NCBI RefSeq assembly: GCF_023715655.1
Contig: NZ_JAMBON010000018.1
Coordinates: 1-63,968, forward strand
DNA: 63,968 nucleotides
DNA from: Oceanobacillus luteolus
Lineage (GTDB): Bacteria; Bacillota; Bacilli; Bacillales; Amphibacillaceae
Direction of reading: 5' to 3'
Part shown: one piece after another, positions 17,431-26,527 of the stretch
Layout: each line of letters begins with the position of its first letter
Position numbering within the stretch: the stretch's first letter is position 1
Notes under the pieces: generated by a model
Told to the model about the DNA's origin: nothing
The model's input: the letters and a program-made list of their open reading frames with translations, nothing else
Databases searched by the model: none
Program-made: the position numbers and the translations under genes

Positions 17431-18609
17431 TTATTTCGCTTCAGGCTTTCGTAAATCCTTTAATCTGCGAATAACTTCATCCAAACGATCTTCCGTTACA
17501 GATAATGAAAATCTTACATATCCCTCGCCATAGGAACCAAATGCTGTCCCAGGAGTGACAATAATTCCGGCTTCTTCTAATAGTAAGTTGCTGTATGATG
17601 CAGAAGTAAATCCAGCAGGTACTTGTGCCCAAATAAAAATGGTACCTCTTGGCCTTTCGCATGTCAGCCCAATCTCATTCAATGATTGATAAAGCTTCTC
17701 CATCCGGCTTGCAAACACATTATTATTTGCTCTCACCGCTTGAAGATCACTCCGTAATGCTGCAGCTGCGGCTTTTTGTATCGGTATAAATTGGCTTGTA
17801 TCGATATTACTCTTTAATGTTGCCACGGCTTTGATTACATCTTTATTGCCAACGATAAATCCAATACGCCAGCCCGTCATATTAAAACTTTTCGATAACG
17901 AGCCCAATTCCACCGCAACATCTTTTGCACCTTCCACTTGTAAAATGCTAGGTGCCTTATAATCGTCAAACGTAACTAGATTGTAAGCAGAATCATTTAC
18001 AGCAATGATGTTATTCTTCCGTGCAAATTCAACCGCCTGTTCGAATGTCTCCAACTCTATAGTCGCGGCTGTTGGATTGCTCGGATAATTGAGGAATAAG
18101 AGTTTAGCATCTTTCCTCTCTTCATCCGCAAGCTTTTCATAATCTGGTACATAACCATTTTCATGTACTAGTGGGATGGCGACACTCTTCCCACCGGCTA
18201 AATGTACCCCCATTTTGTATACAGGATAACCGGGATCAGGTAATAGTACTGTGTCACCTTCATTGATCACTGCCTGGATTACATGAACAATCCCCTCTTT
18301 GGAACCGACTAACGTCAATACTTCTGTTTCCGGGTCAAGCTCGACACCATAATGTTTGTGATAAAAATCTGCCACTGCCTGTCTAAATTCTAATGTTCCG
18401 TTATAGTTGGAGTAACGATGATTGGCTGGCCTTTTTGCCTCGTCTACGAGAATGTCATAAATAAATTCTGGAGTCGGCAGGTCTGGTGCACCAATTCCTA
18501 AGTCAATAACATCTACGCCCTTCTCTTCTAAATCCTTTTTCTTCTTTTGAAACTCGGAAAATACATATTCCGGCATGTTTTTGACGATATCGGAAATATA
18601 CATTTGCAC
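17431..18609 (-). CDS. PLP-dependent aminotransferase class I/II (LL-diaminopimelate aminotransferase-like)
   Basis: 392-aa fold-type I aminotransferase. The PLP lysine is Lys240 in LGSLSKSFNMTGWRIGF, and NYPSNPT and YSNYNGT are also typical. The closest group I recognise is LL-DAP aminotransferase/PatA-like; members act on varied amino acids, including 2-aminoadipate. Bacillaceae normally make diaminopimelate by the acetylase route, so a catabolic role is more likely here. It lies between the FAD oxidase and the ALDH in one operon. The start is GTG at 18609 after AGAGGGGAG, with an ATG two codons in. Confidence 0.88.
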   Translation of the reverse strand: MQMYISDIVKNMPEYVFSEFQKKKKDLEEKGVDVIDLGIGAPDLPTPEFIYDILVDEAKRPANHRYSNYNGTLEFRQAVADFYHKHYGVELDPETEVLTLVGSKEGIVHVIQAVINEGDTVLLPDPGYPVYKMGVHLAGGKSVAIPLVHENGYVPDYEKLADEERKDAKLLFLNYPSNPTAATIELETFEQAVEFARKNNIIAVNDSAYNLVTFDDYKAPSILQVEGAKDVAVELGSLSKSFNMTGWRIGFIVGNKDVIKAVATLKSNIDTSQFIPIQKAAAAALRSDLQAVRANNNVFASRMEKLYQSLNEIGLTCERPRGTIFIWAQVPAGFTSASYSNLLLEEAGIIVTPGTAFGSYGEGYVRFSLSVTEDRLDEVIRRLKDLRKPEAK

Positions 18610-18642
18610 TGGCTCTCCCCTCTAGTAAAGGTAAGATTTTCA

Positions 18643-19803
18643 TTAAACAACGGCACCCTCTATAATTAATTGATTTGTAGAGAACCGCTCAAAACAGAAC
18701 GGGCTTAAATCCAATGTCTCATAACGTCCTTTTCGGATGAGCTCGGATAATCCTTTTCCAACTGCTGGTGCTTGTTGCATTCCATGCCCGCTAAATCCGA
18801 CTGCCATATAATATCCACTAAGTTCTGGATGTTCACCGACGATCGCGTTTTGGTCTTTCGTATTATGACTATACATTCCAGCCCAGCCTCCGACAATTTT
18901 TGCTTGTTCGAAGTTCTTAACGCGATGTCCTAAGACCGGCCATAATTGCTCCATGAAAAAGTCACGGCTCCATTTAAAATCAATACCAGGCTTAACTTTT
19001 TCAGAGAAACCGGATATAATCGAGCTTCCTTCATGACGAAAATAGACACCTGTTGGATCTACCGTTAAAGGCAACTCTCTTACTAAAGGTTCCGCAGTAT
19101 CAAATTGGATGATTTGTCTTTTCAATGGAACCACCGGAATCGGAAAACCAGATGCTTCGCTTAATATTGGAGCCCATGGCCCTGCGCTATTAATGACAAT
19201 CGGTGCTTGATAAACCTCTCCATTTTTCAACTTTACACCCGTCGCTTTCCCAGCCTCTTGTAAAATGGTTTCTACCTCTTCATAAATGTACTCTCCTCCC
19301 AATTGCTTCGTTTTACGCACGTAACCTTGCATCACCGAATAGGGATCGAGATAGCCATCATCCTTGCAATATAGTCCACCATCCAGATCGTCTATGTTTA
19401 ATTCCGGTATAATCTTCAGCAACTCATTTCTACTAAGTAATTCAGAGTTTGCTCCATTCGCTACTTGCATTGCATGTTGTTCTTTCAGTTCTTCAATATT
19501 CTTTGAAAGAAAGAGATAACCACGTTGTTTGAAATCAATTTCCGCTTTATCCGAACCAACTGCCATGTCTTCAGGAAAGGTCAAATATTTTTGAATACTA
19601 TATCTACTTACTTGTACATTAATCGCTGTTGTGAATAAATGCCTTATCCCTCCGGCACTGCGCGGTGTCGATGCAAATTCATACGTTCGATCTTTTTCAA
19701 AAATGGTGACTTCCCCTTCAAATCCATCACTCAATAGATTGTATGCAATACTCGAGCCAATAACTCCACCGCCGACAATAATCATATCTGTCTGTTTAAC
19801 CAT
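18643..19803 (-). CDS. FAD-dependent amino-acid oxidase/dehydrogenase (sarcosine oxidase/DadA-like)
   Basis: 386-aa flavoprotein of the DAO/sarcosine oxidase family. It has the N-terminal dinucleotide motif IIVGGGVIGSSIAYNL, SAGGIRHLFTT and C-terminal GFSGHGMQQAPAVGKGLSEL. It would oxidise a secondary or D-amino acid to an imine. Candidates given the neighbours are pipecolate, proline, sarcosine or hydroxyproline. I chose the ATG at 19803, eight bases after GGAGG; the ORF opens earlier at a TTG before that ribosome site. It is the first gene of the FAD oxidase-aminotransferase-ALDH operon and is divergent from a CdaR/PucR-type regulator, which probably controls it. Confidence 0.88.
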   Translation of the reverse strand: MVKQTDMIIVGGGVIGSSIAYNLLSDGFEGEVTIFEKDRTYEFASTPRSAGGIRHLFTTAINVQVSRYSIQKYLTFPEDMAVGSDKAEIDFKQRGYLFLSKNIEELKEQHAMQVANGANSELLSRNELLKIIPELNIDDLDGGLYCKDDGYLDPYSVMQGYVRKTKQLGGEYIYEEVETILQEAGKATGVKLKNGEVYQAPIVINSAGPWAPILSEASGFPIPVVPLKRQIIQFDTAEPLVRELPLTVDPTGVYFRHEGSSIISGFSEKVKPGIDFKWSRDFFMEQLWPVLGHRVKNFEQAKIVGGWAGMYSHNTKDQNAIVGEHPELSGYYMAVGFSGHGMQQAPAVGKGLSELIRKGRYETLDLSPFCFERFSTNQLIIEGAVV

Positions 19804-19968
19804 CTCGACCACCTCCAACTAACATATTCCGTCTCTACTTCATTTATATATCTGGAAATTTTAAATATCTATAGACAAAGTATACAAAATATTATAGATT
19901 TTTAAATAACACTAATAATTCAATAAGTAGTATATAACATGGATCAGCGAAAATATTAGGAGGAATGA

Positions 19969-21150
19969 GTGATGGATGGTTTAGTGCAACTTGCACAAAG
20001 AGTCGTTGATGGAGTTTCGGATATCTTACCCTTTCCGATTAGTTTAAGCGATGAGAAAGGTTATATCATCGGATCTACTTTACCGGACCGGATCGGCAAG
20101 CTACATCCGCCGTCAATTGAAGTGTTACATAAGAATGAGATGATCGAGTATGATGAGGATAATATTAAAGACATTCATAATGTTCTTCCAGGTGTAGCTG
20201 CGCCTCTCGTATTGGATAATAAAACTTTAGGAGTTCTGGGAATAATTGGGCCACCTGTACAAGTAAAGCCATATACGCATTTAGTGAAAAAATACGTGGA
20301 ATTGACATGGCAAGAAACCATTCAAAAACAAACAAAAGATTTCAGAACAAAAACTCTTGAAACCTTTGCCCAATATATCTTGTTAAATGACAATGTGAAT
20401 AAAGAAAAAATAAAACAATATTGCAGCTTATTTCACCTTGATTATGATGTAAAGCGCTTTTGTATCCTCATCGATATCGGTAATTCGCTATTGTCTAATA
20501 TAAACAGCAACTTTCAAATCGATATATTCAAAGAGGAATTATTAAGAATGGTATGTGAGGTATTTGAATGTAAAGAAAATTTCTTAGGCACTTTTTTAAA
20601 CACAGAGAAGATAATTTTGTTGAAACCAGTAAATAGTGAACTCGAATACACTTCCTCTTTAAAGAGATTTCATGACAAAGGGAAGAAATTGATTGAATCG
20701 CTCCACTCCTTACAAATTCACGATGTCTCTATCGCAGCAGGTAATATTTGCAGTTCACTGGAAGATGTTCATCATTCTTATGTTGAAGCAGAACGATTGA
20801 TTGAACACGGAGAAAGTCTTAGCATCAACCCAAAGATTTACAGTTATCATGATTGGAATCTCGTATCCAATATACTTCCTAAACAGATTAGTAATGATTT
20901 TCTTGGTAAAATTACATTCCAACTCCATAGTTTTATAGAACATGAAAATTATGCCGAACTTGCGAATACTTTCATTACTTATTGTGAATCAGGATTGAAT
21001 GTCAGTAAGACAGCTCAAAAACTATACCTCCATCGAAATACGTTAATTTATCGTCTGAAAAAGATTGAAGAAATTACATCGCTTAACATAAAGTCTTTTC
21101 AGCATTGTGTTGTATTGTATGTGGCATTGAAACAAGATTCCAATCTTTAA
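19969..21150 (+). CDS. CdaR/PucR-family transcriptional regulator (sugar-diacid recognition type)
   Basis: 393-aa regulator. The N-terminal about 135 residues match the putative sugar-diacid recognition domain (GLVQLAQRVVDGVSDILPFP, then KEMIEYDEDN-like and GVAAPLVLDN segments). The central region is GGDEF-like and degenerate. The C-terminal HTH contains NVSKTAQKLYLHRNTLIYRL. In Bacillus such proteins activate amino-acid or purine catabolism; PutR and PucR are relatives. It sits between the FAD oxidase operon (divergent) and the OCD-PutP pair (same strand), so it may control both. GTG at 19969 and ATG at 19972 are both placed well for the AGGAGG site. Confidence 0.88.
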   Translation: MMDGLVQLAQRVVDGVSDILPFPISLSDEKGYIIGSTLPDRIGKLHPPSIEVLHKNEMIEYDEDNIKDIHNVLPGVAAPLVLDNKTLGVLGIIGPPVQVKPYTHLVKKYVELTWQETIQKQTKDFRTKTLETFAQYILLNDNVNKEKIKQYCSLFHLDYDVKRFCILIDIGNSLLSNINSNFQIDIFKEELLRMVCEVFECKENFLGTFLNTEKIILLKPVNSELEYTSSLKRFHDKGKKLIESLHSLQIHDVSIAAGNICSSLEDVHHSYVEAERLIEHGESLSINPKIYSYHDWNLVSNILPKQISNDFLGKITFQLHSFIEHENYAELANTFITYCESGLNVSKTAQKLYLHRNTLIYRLKKIEEITSLNIKSFQHCVVLYVALKQDSNL

Positions 21151-21235
21151 AATAAACATTTTTTCTTCATCCAAAATATAGGATTTCCTTCTAAATTTGT
21201 AAGTGATGTTGGGATGACTCTCCTATCGTAAATAC

Positions 21236-21249
21236 AGTAAGCGTTTTCA
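21236..21249 (+). promoter_or_regulatory. cre-like CcpA site upstream of the OCD-PutP pair
   Basis: AGTAAGCGTTTTCA matches 13 of 14 positions of TGWAANCGNTNWCA. It lies about 205 bases before the GTG start at 21454, in a 303-base gap. Confidence 0.5.
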
Positions 21250-21257
21250 TTATTTTG

Positions 21258-21274
21258 TTATGCAATATGCATAA
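21258..21274. promoter_or_regulatory. perfect palindrome, candidate operator for the adjacent regulator
   Basis: TTATGCA (21258-21264), three bases, TGCATAA (21268-21274). It lies nine bases from the cre-like site in the 303-base gap 21151-21453. It may be the binding site of the CdaR/PucR-type protein encoded upstream. The rest of the gap shows no clear promoter or terminator. Confidence 0.45.
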
Positions 21275-21453
21275 TCGATAAAATCCTATTACTTATTGCT
21301 TTGAGCACATGTGAAGGTGCATACTCTGTCATTTTTTCCGTCAATAGCCTAATTTTTTATGCGGATTGCCTATAGACTTCCATTCATACAGCGATAATAA
21401 TGTAGTTAATATTAAAAATATTCATTTAACCGCAGACGATTGGAGGTGTATTT

Positions 21454-22416
21454 GTGTTATTTCTGAATGAAAGTCAAATTCGGGAATCCTTGACGATGGA
21501 AGAAGCAATTGATGCCATTGATAGTGCATACCAACTGTACGAAACAAAAGAGTTCCAAATGCCGACAAGGATGAAATTAACAGACGATCCCAACGCACTC
21601 ATCATCATGCCTTGCTTGACAGATGCTGCAATCGGCACAAAGTTAGTCACATCGTTCCCAAGCAATAAACAGTTGCCGACACTTCACGGATTAGTAGTGT
21701 TGAACAGCAGTGAGACAGGAGAAATTCAAGCAATAATGGATGGATCTTTTATAACTGGATTCCGTACAGGAGCAATTGGCGGATCGGCCATCCGGCATCT
21801 GGCACCTAAAGAAGCTAAGAAAATTGCAATCATCGGAACAGGAGTTCAAGGTCTATACCAAGCGATTGCAGCTTGTGCTGTACGGCCGATTACCGATATT
21901 TATCTATACAATCGAACAACAGAAAAACTGGACTCGTTTATCGATGCTTTTCAAAGTTGGGATTCTTCACCAATTACTATTCATAAAACAAATCATGCAG
22001 AGGAAGCAGCTGTAAACGCTGATATCATCATTACAGCTACGACTTCGAACACTCCAGTCTTACCTGAAGATCCTGAAATTTTCGCTGGAAAATTAATTGT
22101 CGCCATCGGCTCGTTTCTGCCTTCTATGAGAGAACTTCCTGATGTACTTTATTCCATGACAGACCAAATATTCATTGATTCCCATGATGCGTTAGTGGAA
22201 TCTGGCGATTTGATCACTCCTTTAGAAAATCATTGGTTCCAAAAAGAGCAAATCCAAACAATATCATCATTTATCCAACAAGGGACTGTTCCTAAATACC
22301 AGTCTGACAAAAGTATTATTTTCAAATCAACTGGTATGGCCCTTTTCGATGTCATTGTTGCACAAGCTATTTATAAAAAAGCAATGCAAAAAGAAATTGG
22401 TACCCACTTAGGTTAA
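21454..22416 (+). CDS. ornithine cyclodeaminase / ketimine reductase family protein (mu-crystallin type)
   Basis: 320-aa NAD(P)-dependent enzyme of the OCD/mu-crystallin family. It has GTKLVTSFP (substrate-side Lys), GFRTGAIGG and the Rossmann motif IIGTGVQGLYQ. True ornithine cyclodeaminases make proline from ornithine. Many relatives reduce cyclic ketimines such as delta1-piperideine-2-carboxylate or delta1-pyrroline-2-carboxylate. Given the FAD imino-acid oxidase and PutP-type symporter around it, a ketimine reductase role is plausible. GTG start with GGAGGTG five bases upstream. The PutP gene follows after 51 bases, probably in one transcript. Confidence 0.87.
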   Translation: MLFLNESQIRESLTMEEAIDAIDSAYQLYETKEFQMPTRMKLTDDPNALIIMPCLTDAAIGTKLVTSFPSNKQLPTLHGLVVLNSSETGEIQAIMDGSFITGFRTGAIGGSAIRHLAPKEAKKIAIIGTGVQGLYQAIAACAVRPITDIYLYNRTTEKLDSFIDAFQSWDSSPITIHKTNHAEEAAVNADIIITATTSNTPVLPEDPEIFAGKLIVAIGSFLPSMRELPDVLYSMTDQIFIDSHDALVESGDLITPLENHWFQKEQIQTISSFIQQGTVPKYQSDKSIIFKSTGMALFDVIVAQAIYKKAMQKEIGTHLG

Positions 22417-22467
22417 CACAAATAAGTTGAACCATAGATTTTAAAAATTATCGGATGGAGGATCATA

Positions 22468-23928
22468 ATGAATACAATTTTAGTAGTATTTATTTTATAC
22501 GGTCTCGTCGTGGTCGGTATTGGGTATTATTTTTCTCGGCAAGTACAATCACAATCAGACTTTATCTTAGGCGGTAAGAGACTCCCAGGATGGGCACTCG
22601 CATTTTCTGAACGGGCGACAGGTGAATCGGCTTGGTTATTGCTCGGCTATACAGGTTTTGTATTTATGACAGGCTTGTCAGGTATTTGGGTAGCCGTAGG
22701 GATTGCAATCGGAATTATCTTTGCCTGGGTTTTCCTTGCGAAGATATTTATGAGAGAAACCCAAAAACACAATGTATTGACCCTTACAGATTTATTAGCT
22801 GTTCGCTTTGGGCAAAAGGCAAACCTAATTCGCTGGTTGGCAAGTATCTTAATATCCGGGTTCCTCATCTTTTATGTAGGCGCCCAAATAGCCGGTGCCG
22901 GAAAAATGTTCCTATCAGCCCTTAATATACCGATGTCATACGGTGTTATCTTAGCTGCTATCATTATTATATTCACTACTTTTTCAGCTGGTTTTATCTC
23001 GATTGTTTGGACAGACATTATTCAATCGATATTAATGTTAGTCACATTAGTAGGCTTGCCGATTGTGGCATTGGTGTATATCTTTACGAATGATCTTTCT
23101 ATCGTCCAATCCGTTCAAGCAGCAGGTGATACGCATAACGCATGGTTTGGAGGTTTAACTGGGTTTGCTATTGGTGTACTATTCTTTAATAACTTTTCAT
23201 GGTTCTTTGGCTTTTTAGGTGGACAACCTCAGCTTAGTTCACGGTTTATGGCATTGAAAAATGACAAAGAAGCAAAACAAGGAACAATCGTTGCTACAAT
23301 TTGGACCATACTCGCTTATGGAGGGGCATTCATGATTGGGATTACAGCGATTACGATGTATGACCAAGGCTCCTTTACTGACGTAGAAACCATCCTTCCA
23401 ACAATGACCATGCAATTATTTCCAACATGGCTAGCGGGAATCCTATTAGCTGGAGTTCTGGCGGCGATTATCTCAACCGCCAACTCGCAACTCTTAGTTA
23501 TTACTAGTTCTGTAACGGAAGATATTTTAAATAAGACATTAAAAGTGAACTTGACACAAAAACAATTCGTGTGGCTATCCCGTCTATGCGTATTGATCTT
23601 TGGGATTATCGGGTTAGTTATCGCAGTTGTATCAGATTCTTTAGTGTATCTTGTTGTTAGTTGGGCTTGGGCAGGCGTGGGATGTACCTTATCACCGGCA
23701 ATTCTGATGACATTTTTCTGGAAACGTTATTCCAGCGCTGGAGTAATTGCTACGATACTATCAGGAATCATTTTTACAATCCTATGGATCAGTACACCTT
23801 TAGAAGCAATCATCACATCCCGTTTTTCCACCTTTTTCATCGCTGCTATCTTCGGAATTGTGTTCAGTTTGATCTTCCCGGATAAAGAGGAAGCGGAAAA
23901 GGCAGATAATGTGCAGGGTGCACTTTAA
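22468..23928 (+). CDS. sodium/solute symporter (SSS family, PutP-like)
   Basis: 486-aa polytopic protein of the sodium:solute symporter family with about 13 predicted helices. SERATGESAWLLLGYTG near residue 48, the TGLSGIWVAVGIA region and GGQPQLSSRFMA are characteristic of proline-type members. It would take up proline, pipecolate or a related imino acid with sodium. Strong GGAGG site. It follows the OCD-family gene and is closed by the terminator at 23941-23985. Confidence 0.9.
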   Translation: MNTILVVFILYGLVVVGIGYYFSRQVQSQSDFILGGKRLPGWALAFSERATGESAWLLLGYTGFVFMTGLSGIWVAVGIAIGIIFAWVFLAKIFMRETQKHNVLTLTDLLAVRFGQKANLIRWLASILISGFLIFYVGAQIAGAGKMFLSALNIPMSYGVILAAIIIIFTTFSAGFISIVWTDIIQSILMLVTLVGLPIVALVYIFTNDLSIVQSVQAAGDTHNAWFGGLTGFAIGVLFFNNFSWFFGFLGGQPQLSSRFMALKNDKEAKQGTIVATIWTILAYGGAFMIGITAITMYDQGSFTDVETILPTMTMQLFPTWLAGILLAGVLAAIISTANSQLLVITSSVTEDILNKTLKVNLTQKQFVWLSRLCVLIFGIIGLVIAVVSDSLVYLVVSWAWAGVGCTLSPAILMTFFWKRYSSAGVIATILSGIIFTILWISTPLEAIITSRFSTFFIAAIFGIVFSLIFPDKEEAEKADNVQGAL

Positions 23929-23940
23929 GGTTTACTCCGT

Positions 23941-23985
23941 AATAATGTCCAAACCTATTGCAAATAGGTTTGGACATTATTTTTC
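23941..23985. terminator. bidirectional rho-independent terminator
   Basis: A perfect 19-base stem: AATAATGTCCAAACCTATT (23941-23959) pairs with 23963-23981 around GCA, followed by TTTT on the plus strand. It separates the convergent PutP and SDR-like genes. Confidence 0.92.
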
Positions 23986-24019
23986 AGCTAGCCAAAGTGG
24001 TAGAAAACTAAACTCCTTT

Positions 24020-24625
24020 TTAATATACACGGTAGCATTGACCGGTTTGTGCTCCATAAATACTCTTCTTATATGCCAAAGAAACACGTTTAGATGATAC
24101 CGGTTCATAGCCAACAAATAATGAACCATATTTTTCGAATGATTCCTCCAACACGTTTGGGCTCACCGTATTAATACGAATCCCTCTCGGCATTTCAATC
24201 GCTGCTGATTTAACAAAAGCTGCGATACCGCCACTTGCCATTGCCGCAGATGCACCAGTCACTAAAGGATCATCCATTGTAATTCCTGTCGTTAGAGTAA
24301 TACTTCCTTTATCACGAATATAATTCAAACCGAGAAGCACTAAATTGATTTGTCCCAGAAGCTTATTATTTACAGTGAATTGATTTTGTTCCGGTGTCAT
24401 TTCTTCCACTAACCCAAAATGAGTCGAACCTGCAGTAGAGATCAATGCATCAATCTTTCCTACTTGTCCAAACATCGCTTTAATACTTTCAGTAGATGAT
24501 ATGTCGACGGTTACATCTGAGTTTTTCCGACTTGCCCTAATGATTTCAACACTATGCACGCCCTGCAATGCCTCGACGACAGCTTTACCAATTGTACCGC
24601 TTGCTCCTACAACTAAAATCCTCAT
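24020..24625 (-). CDS. SDR-like protein lacking the catalytic Tyr/Lys
   Basis: 201-aa Rossmann protein with GASGTIGKAV at the N-terminus and STAGSTHFG in the NNAG region. Where classical SDRs have YxxxK the sequence reads AMASGGIAAFVKS, so the Tyr and Lys appear to be missing. The RINTVSPNVL stretch that follows is SDR-like. It may be a non-catalytic or divergent SDR; short members of this kind are common in Bacilli with unknown function. It starts with a good GGGAGG site, 69 bases after the Ldh-family gene, and could be the tail of that operon. Confidence 0.75.
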   Translation of the reverse strand: MRILVVGASGTIGKAVVEALQGVHSVEIIRASRKNSDVTVDISSTESIKAMFGQVGKIDALISTAGSTHFGLVEEMTPEQNQFTVNNKLLGQINLVLLGLNYIRDKGSITLTTGITMDDPLVTGASAAMASGGIAAFVKSAAIEMPRGIRINTVSPNVLEESFEKYGSLFVGYEPVSSKRVSLAYKKSIYGAQTGQCYRVY

Positions 24626-24694
24626 TCACTTGCCTCCCTAAATATCACCTAACATTTATTATATTGTAATAGAATAATAACCTACTTTTGGCGG

Positions 24695-25720
24695 CTAAAT
24701 CGAAACATCATATTTAGTACCTAATGCCCTCAGTTCCTCATACAGAGCCGTAGAAAGCGTCAGACCTTCCCTTTCATGTTTTTCTCGATTCATTTCCTCG
24801 ATATCCCCAGGCATATAAACCTGTTCATATCCATCTGCGGGGGTACTTTTTACAGTCTGTTCGATTCGCTCATCCATTCTGCTTTTAAATGTTTCAATTT
24901 CGATAAAACATTCTGGATCGATTGCCATAAATAGATGACCCAGCCTTTGTGGCTCTTTATCATCATACATCCGCGGAATATCCTTTCCGAATAAGGCACC
25001 AGTCATGACACCAGACATAATATCGATCATCATGGCAAGCCCAGATCCTTTTGGTCCTAAAGGAAGCAGATAACCTTTTAGTGCTTCATGGGGATCTGTC
25101 GTATCCTTTCCTTCCTTCGTAATCGCCCAGCCAGTCGGAATCTCTTCTCCATCCTTGGCGGCCAAGTTGATTTTTCCACGGGCGACGTTGCTTGTTGCCA
25201 TATCGAGAACGACGGGATGACGATTTGTTGGAATAGCAATAGAAAGAGGATTCGTCCCGAGCGTTGGTTCATTGGATCCCCAGGAAACCATAATTGGAGT
25301 CGTGTTGCACATGGCAATTCCAATACAATTCTCCTTAGCAGCCATTTTCGTAAAATAGGAGGCTGTTCCAAAGTGGTTCGAATTTGTTACACCAATTGTT
25401 GCGGTGCCATACTTTTTTGCTTTTTTCACTGCTTCCTGCATAGCAATTTTACCCGCATATTGCCCCCATCCATTATTCGCATCGTATAATGCCGTCGTTT
25501 CTGTTTCTCTTAAAATCTCCATTTTCGTATTACTGTTTATGGTAGCTTCTTTCAATCTCTGCAAATAAAGGCTGAGTCTAGTTACTCCGTGTGAATCTAC
25601 TCCTATCGTATTCGCGTCTACTAAACTATCAGCAATAACTTCCGCTTCCTCGATTGGTACGGAATTTCTCTCCAATATTTCCTTACAAAATTTTTTCAGG
25701 TCGTCCACAGCAATTTTCAT
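24695..25720 (-). CDS. Ldh-family NAD(P)-dependent oxidoreductase (malate/L-lactate dehydrogenase type 2)
   Basis: 341-aa member of the family that includes YlbC/AllD/ComC and delta1-piperideine-2-carboxylate reductase (DpkA). Family marks are GVDSHGVTRLSLYL, TNSNHFGTASYF and GTNPLSIAIP. Substrates in the family are 2-oxo acids and cyclic ketimines, so it could act on a 2-hydroxy acid imported by the neighbouring system or on an imine from the preceding island. It is 11 bases downstream of the IclR gene, so the permease, IclR and this enzyme are probably one transcript. Confidence 0.87.
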   Translation of the reverse strand: MKIAVDDLKKFCKEILERNSVPIEEAEVIADSLVDANTIGVDSHGVTRLSLYLQRLKEATINSNTKMEILRETETTALYDANNGWGQYAGKIAMQEAVKKAKKYGTATIGVTNSNHFGTASYFTKMAAKENCIGIAMCNTTPIMVSWGSNEPTLGTNPLSIAIPTNRHPVVLDMATSNVARGKINLAAKDGEEIPTGWAITKEGKDTTDPHEALKGYLLPLGPKGSGLAMMIDIMSGVMTGALFGKDIPRMYDDKEPQRLGHLFMAIDPECFIEIETFKSRMDERIEQTVKSTPADGYEQVYMPGDIEEMNREKHEREGLTLSTALYEELRALGTKYDVSI

Positions 25721-25731
25721 ATATCCTTCTC

Positions 25732-26514
25732 CTAACTAAAATTACGGCTGATAACCCCTCTATAACCTAACTCACTCCATATATCTTTCACTGTATGTTC
25801 TAATTTGCTCAGGATAAATTCTTCCCGTTCTTTGGAATGATCAATATAAGGAATACTCACTCCTATTGCAGCAACCATTTTTCCATCATGGTCATATATC
25901 GGATAAGACATTCCAATCGTGGCTTGGTAATGCTCCGAATAACTGATGGAATAGCCGCGTTCCCTGATTTTTTCAATTTCCTCTTTTATCTTTTCTTTTT
26001 GGATCAATGTATTAGGTGTAAACTGTTTGAATTCAACATGATCTAAATACTCTTCTATCTCTTCATCGCTTAACCCGGTTAATAGCATCTTAGGTGCCGA
26101 TCCCGCATACAGAGGGGCGCGTGCACCGACTTTCACGACTAAGCGTACTGGCTTTGAGCTGTTGACCGTCTCTACATAAACAGCCTTATACCCCTCCATA
26201 ATAGTAAGATGGACCAACTCATCAATTTCTTCATTCAATTTATTCATATGTGATCGGGCAACTTTACTATATTCAAGCTGTTCACTAACGGCTTTACCAT
26301 ACTCTAAAAGTTTCAACGACATACGATACGTCACATCATGGCTCGACTTTCGGTCTTTGATCAACAATCCTGCTTCTTCTAAACCACCAGCCAGTCGGAA
26401 AACAGTCGTTTTTGGCATTTGTGCAATTTCAGCCAATTCATTGATTGTCATGACTGGTCTTTCTAAAAAACAATCTAGTATTTGAATTGCTTTCACTAAA
26501 CTCCTACTCAACAT
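25732..26514 (-). CDS. IclR-family transcriptional regulator
   Basis: 260-aa regulator. The N-terminal winged HTH contains ELAEIAQMPKTTVFRLAG, and the C-terminal effector domain (about 85-255) includes RAPLYAGSAPKMLLTGL and GVSIPYID. IclR proteins bind short organic acids and repress or activate catabolic genes. Its gene lies 13 bases after the unassigned permease and before an Ldh-family enzyme. It is the best candidate to control the organic-acid module, possibly through the palindrome at 38100-38116; that link is inference. Confidence 0.9.
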   Translation of the reverse strand: MLSRSLVKAIQILDCFLERPVMTINELAEIAQMPKTTVFRLAGGLEEAGLLIKDRKSSHDVTYRMSLKLLEYGKAVSEQLEYSKVARSHMNKLNEEIDELVHLTIMEGYKAVYVETVNSSKPVRLVVKVGARAPLYAGSAPKMLLTGLSDEEIEEYLDHVEFKQFTPNTLIQKEKIKEEIEKIRERGYSISYSEHYQATIGMSYPIYDHDGKMVAAIGVSIPYIDHSKEREEFILSKLEHTVKDIWSELGYRGVISRNFS

Positions 26515-26527
26515 GAACCACCTCTAA

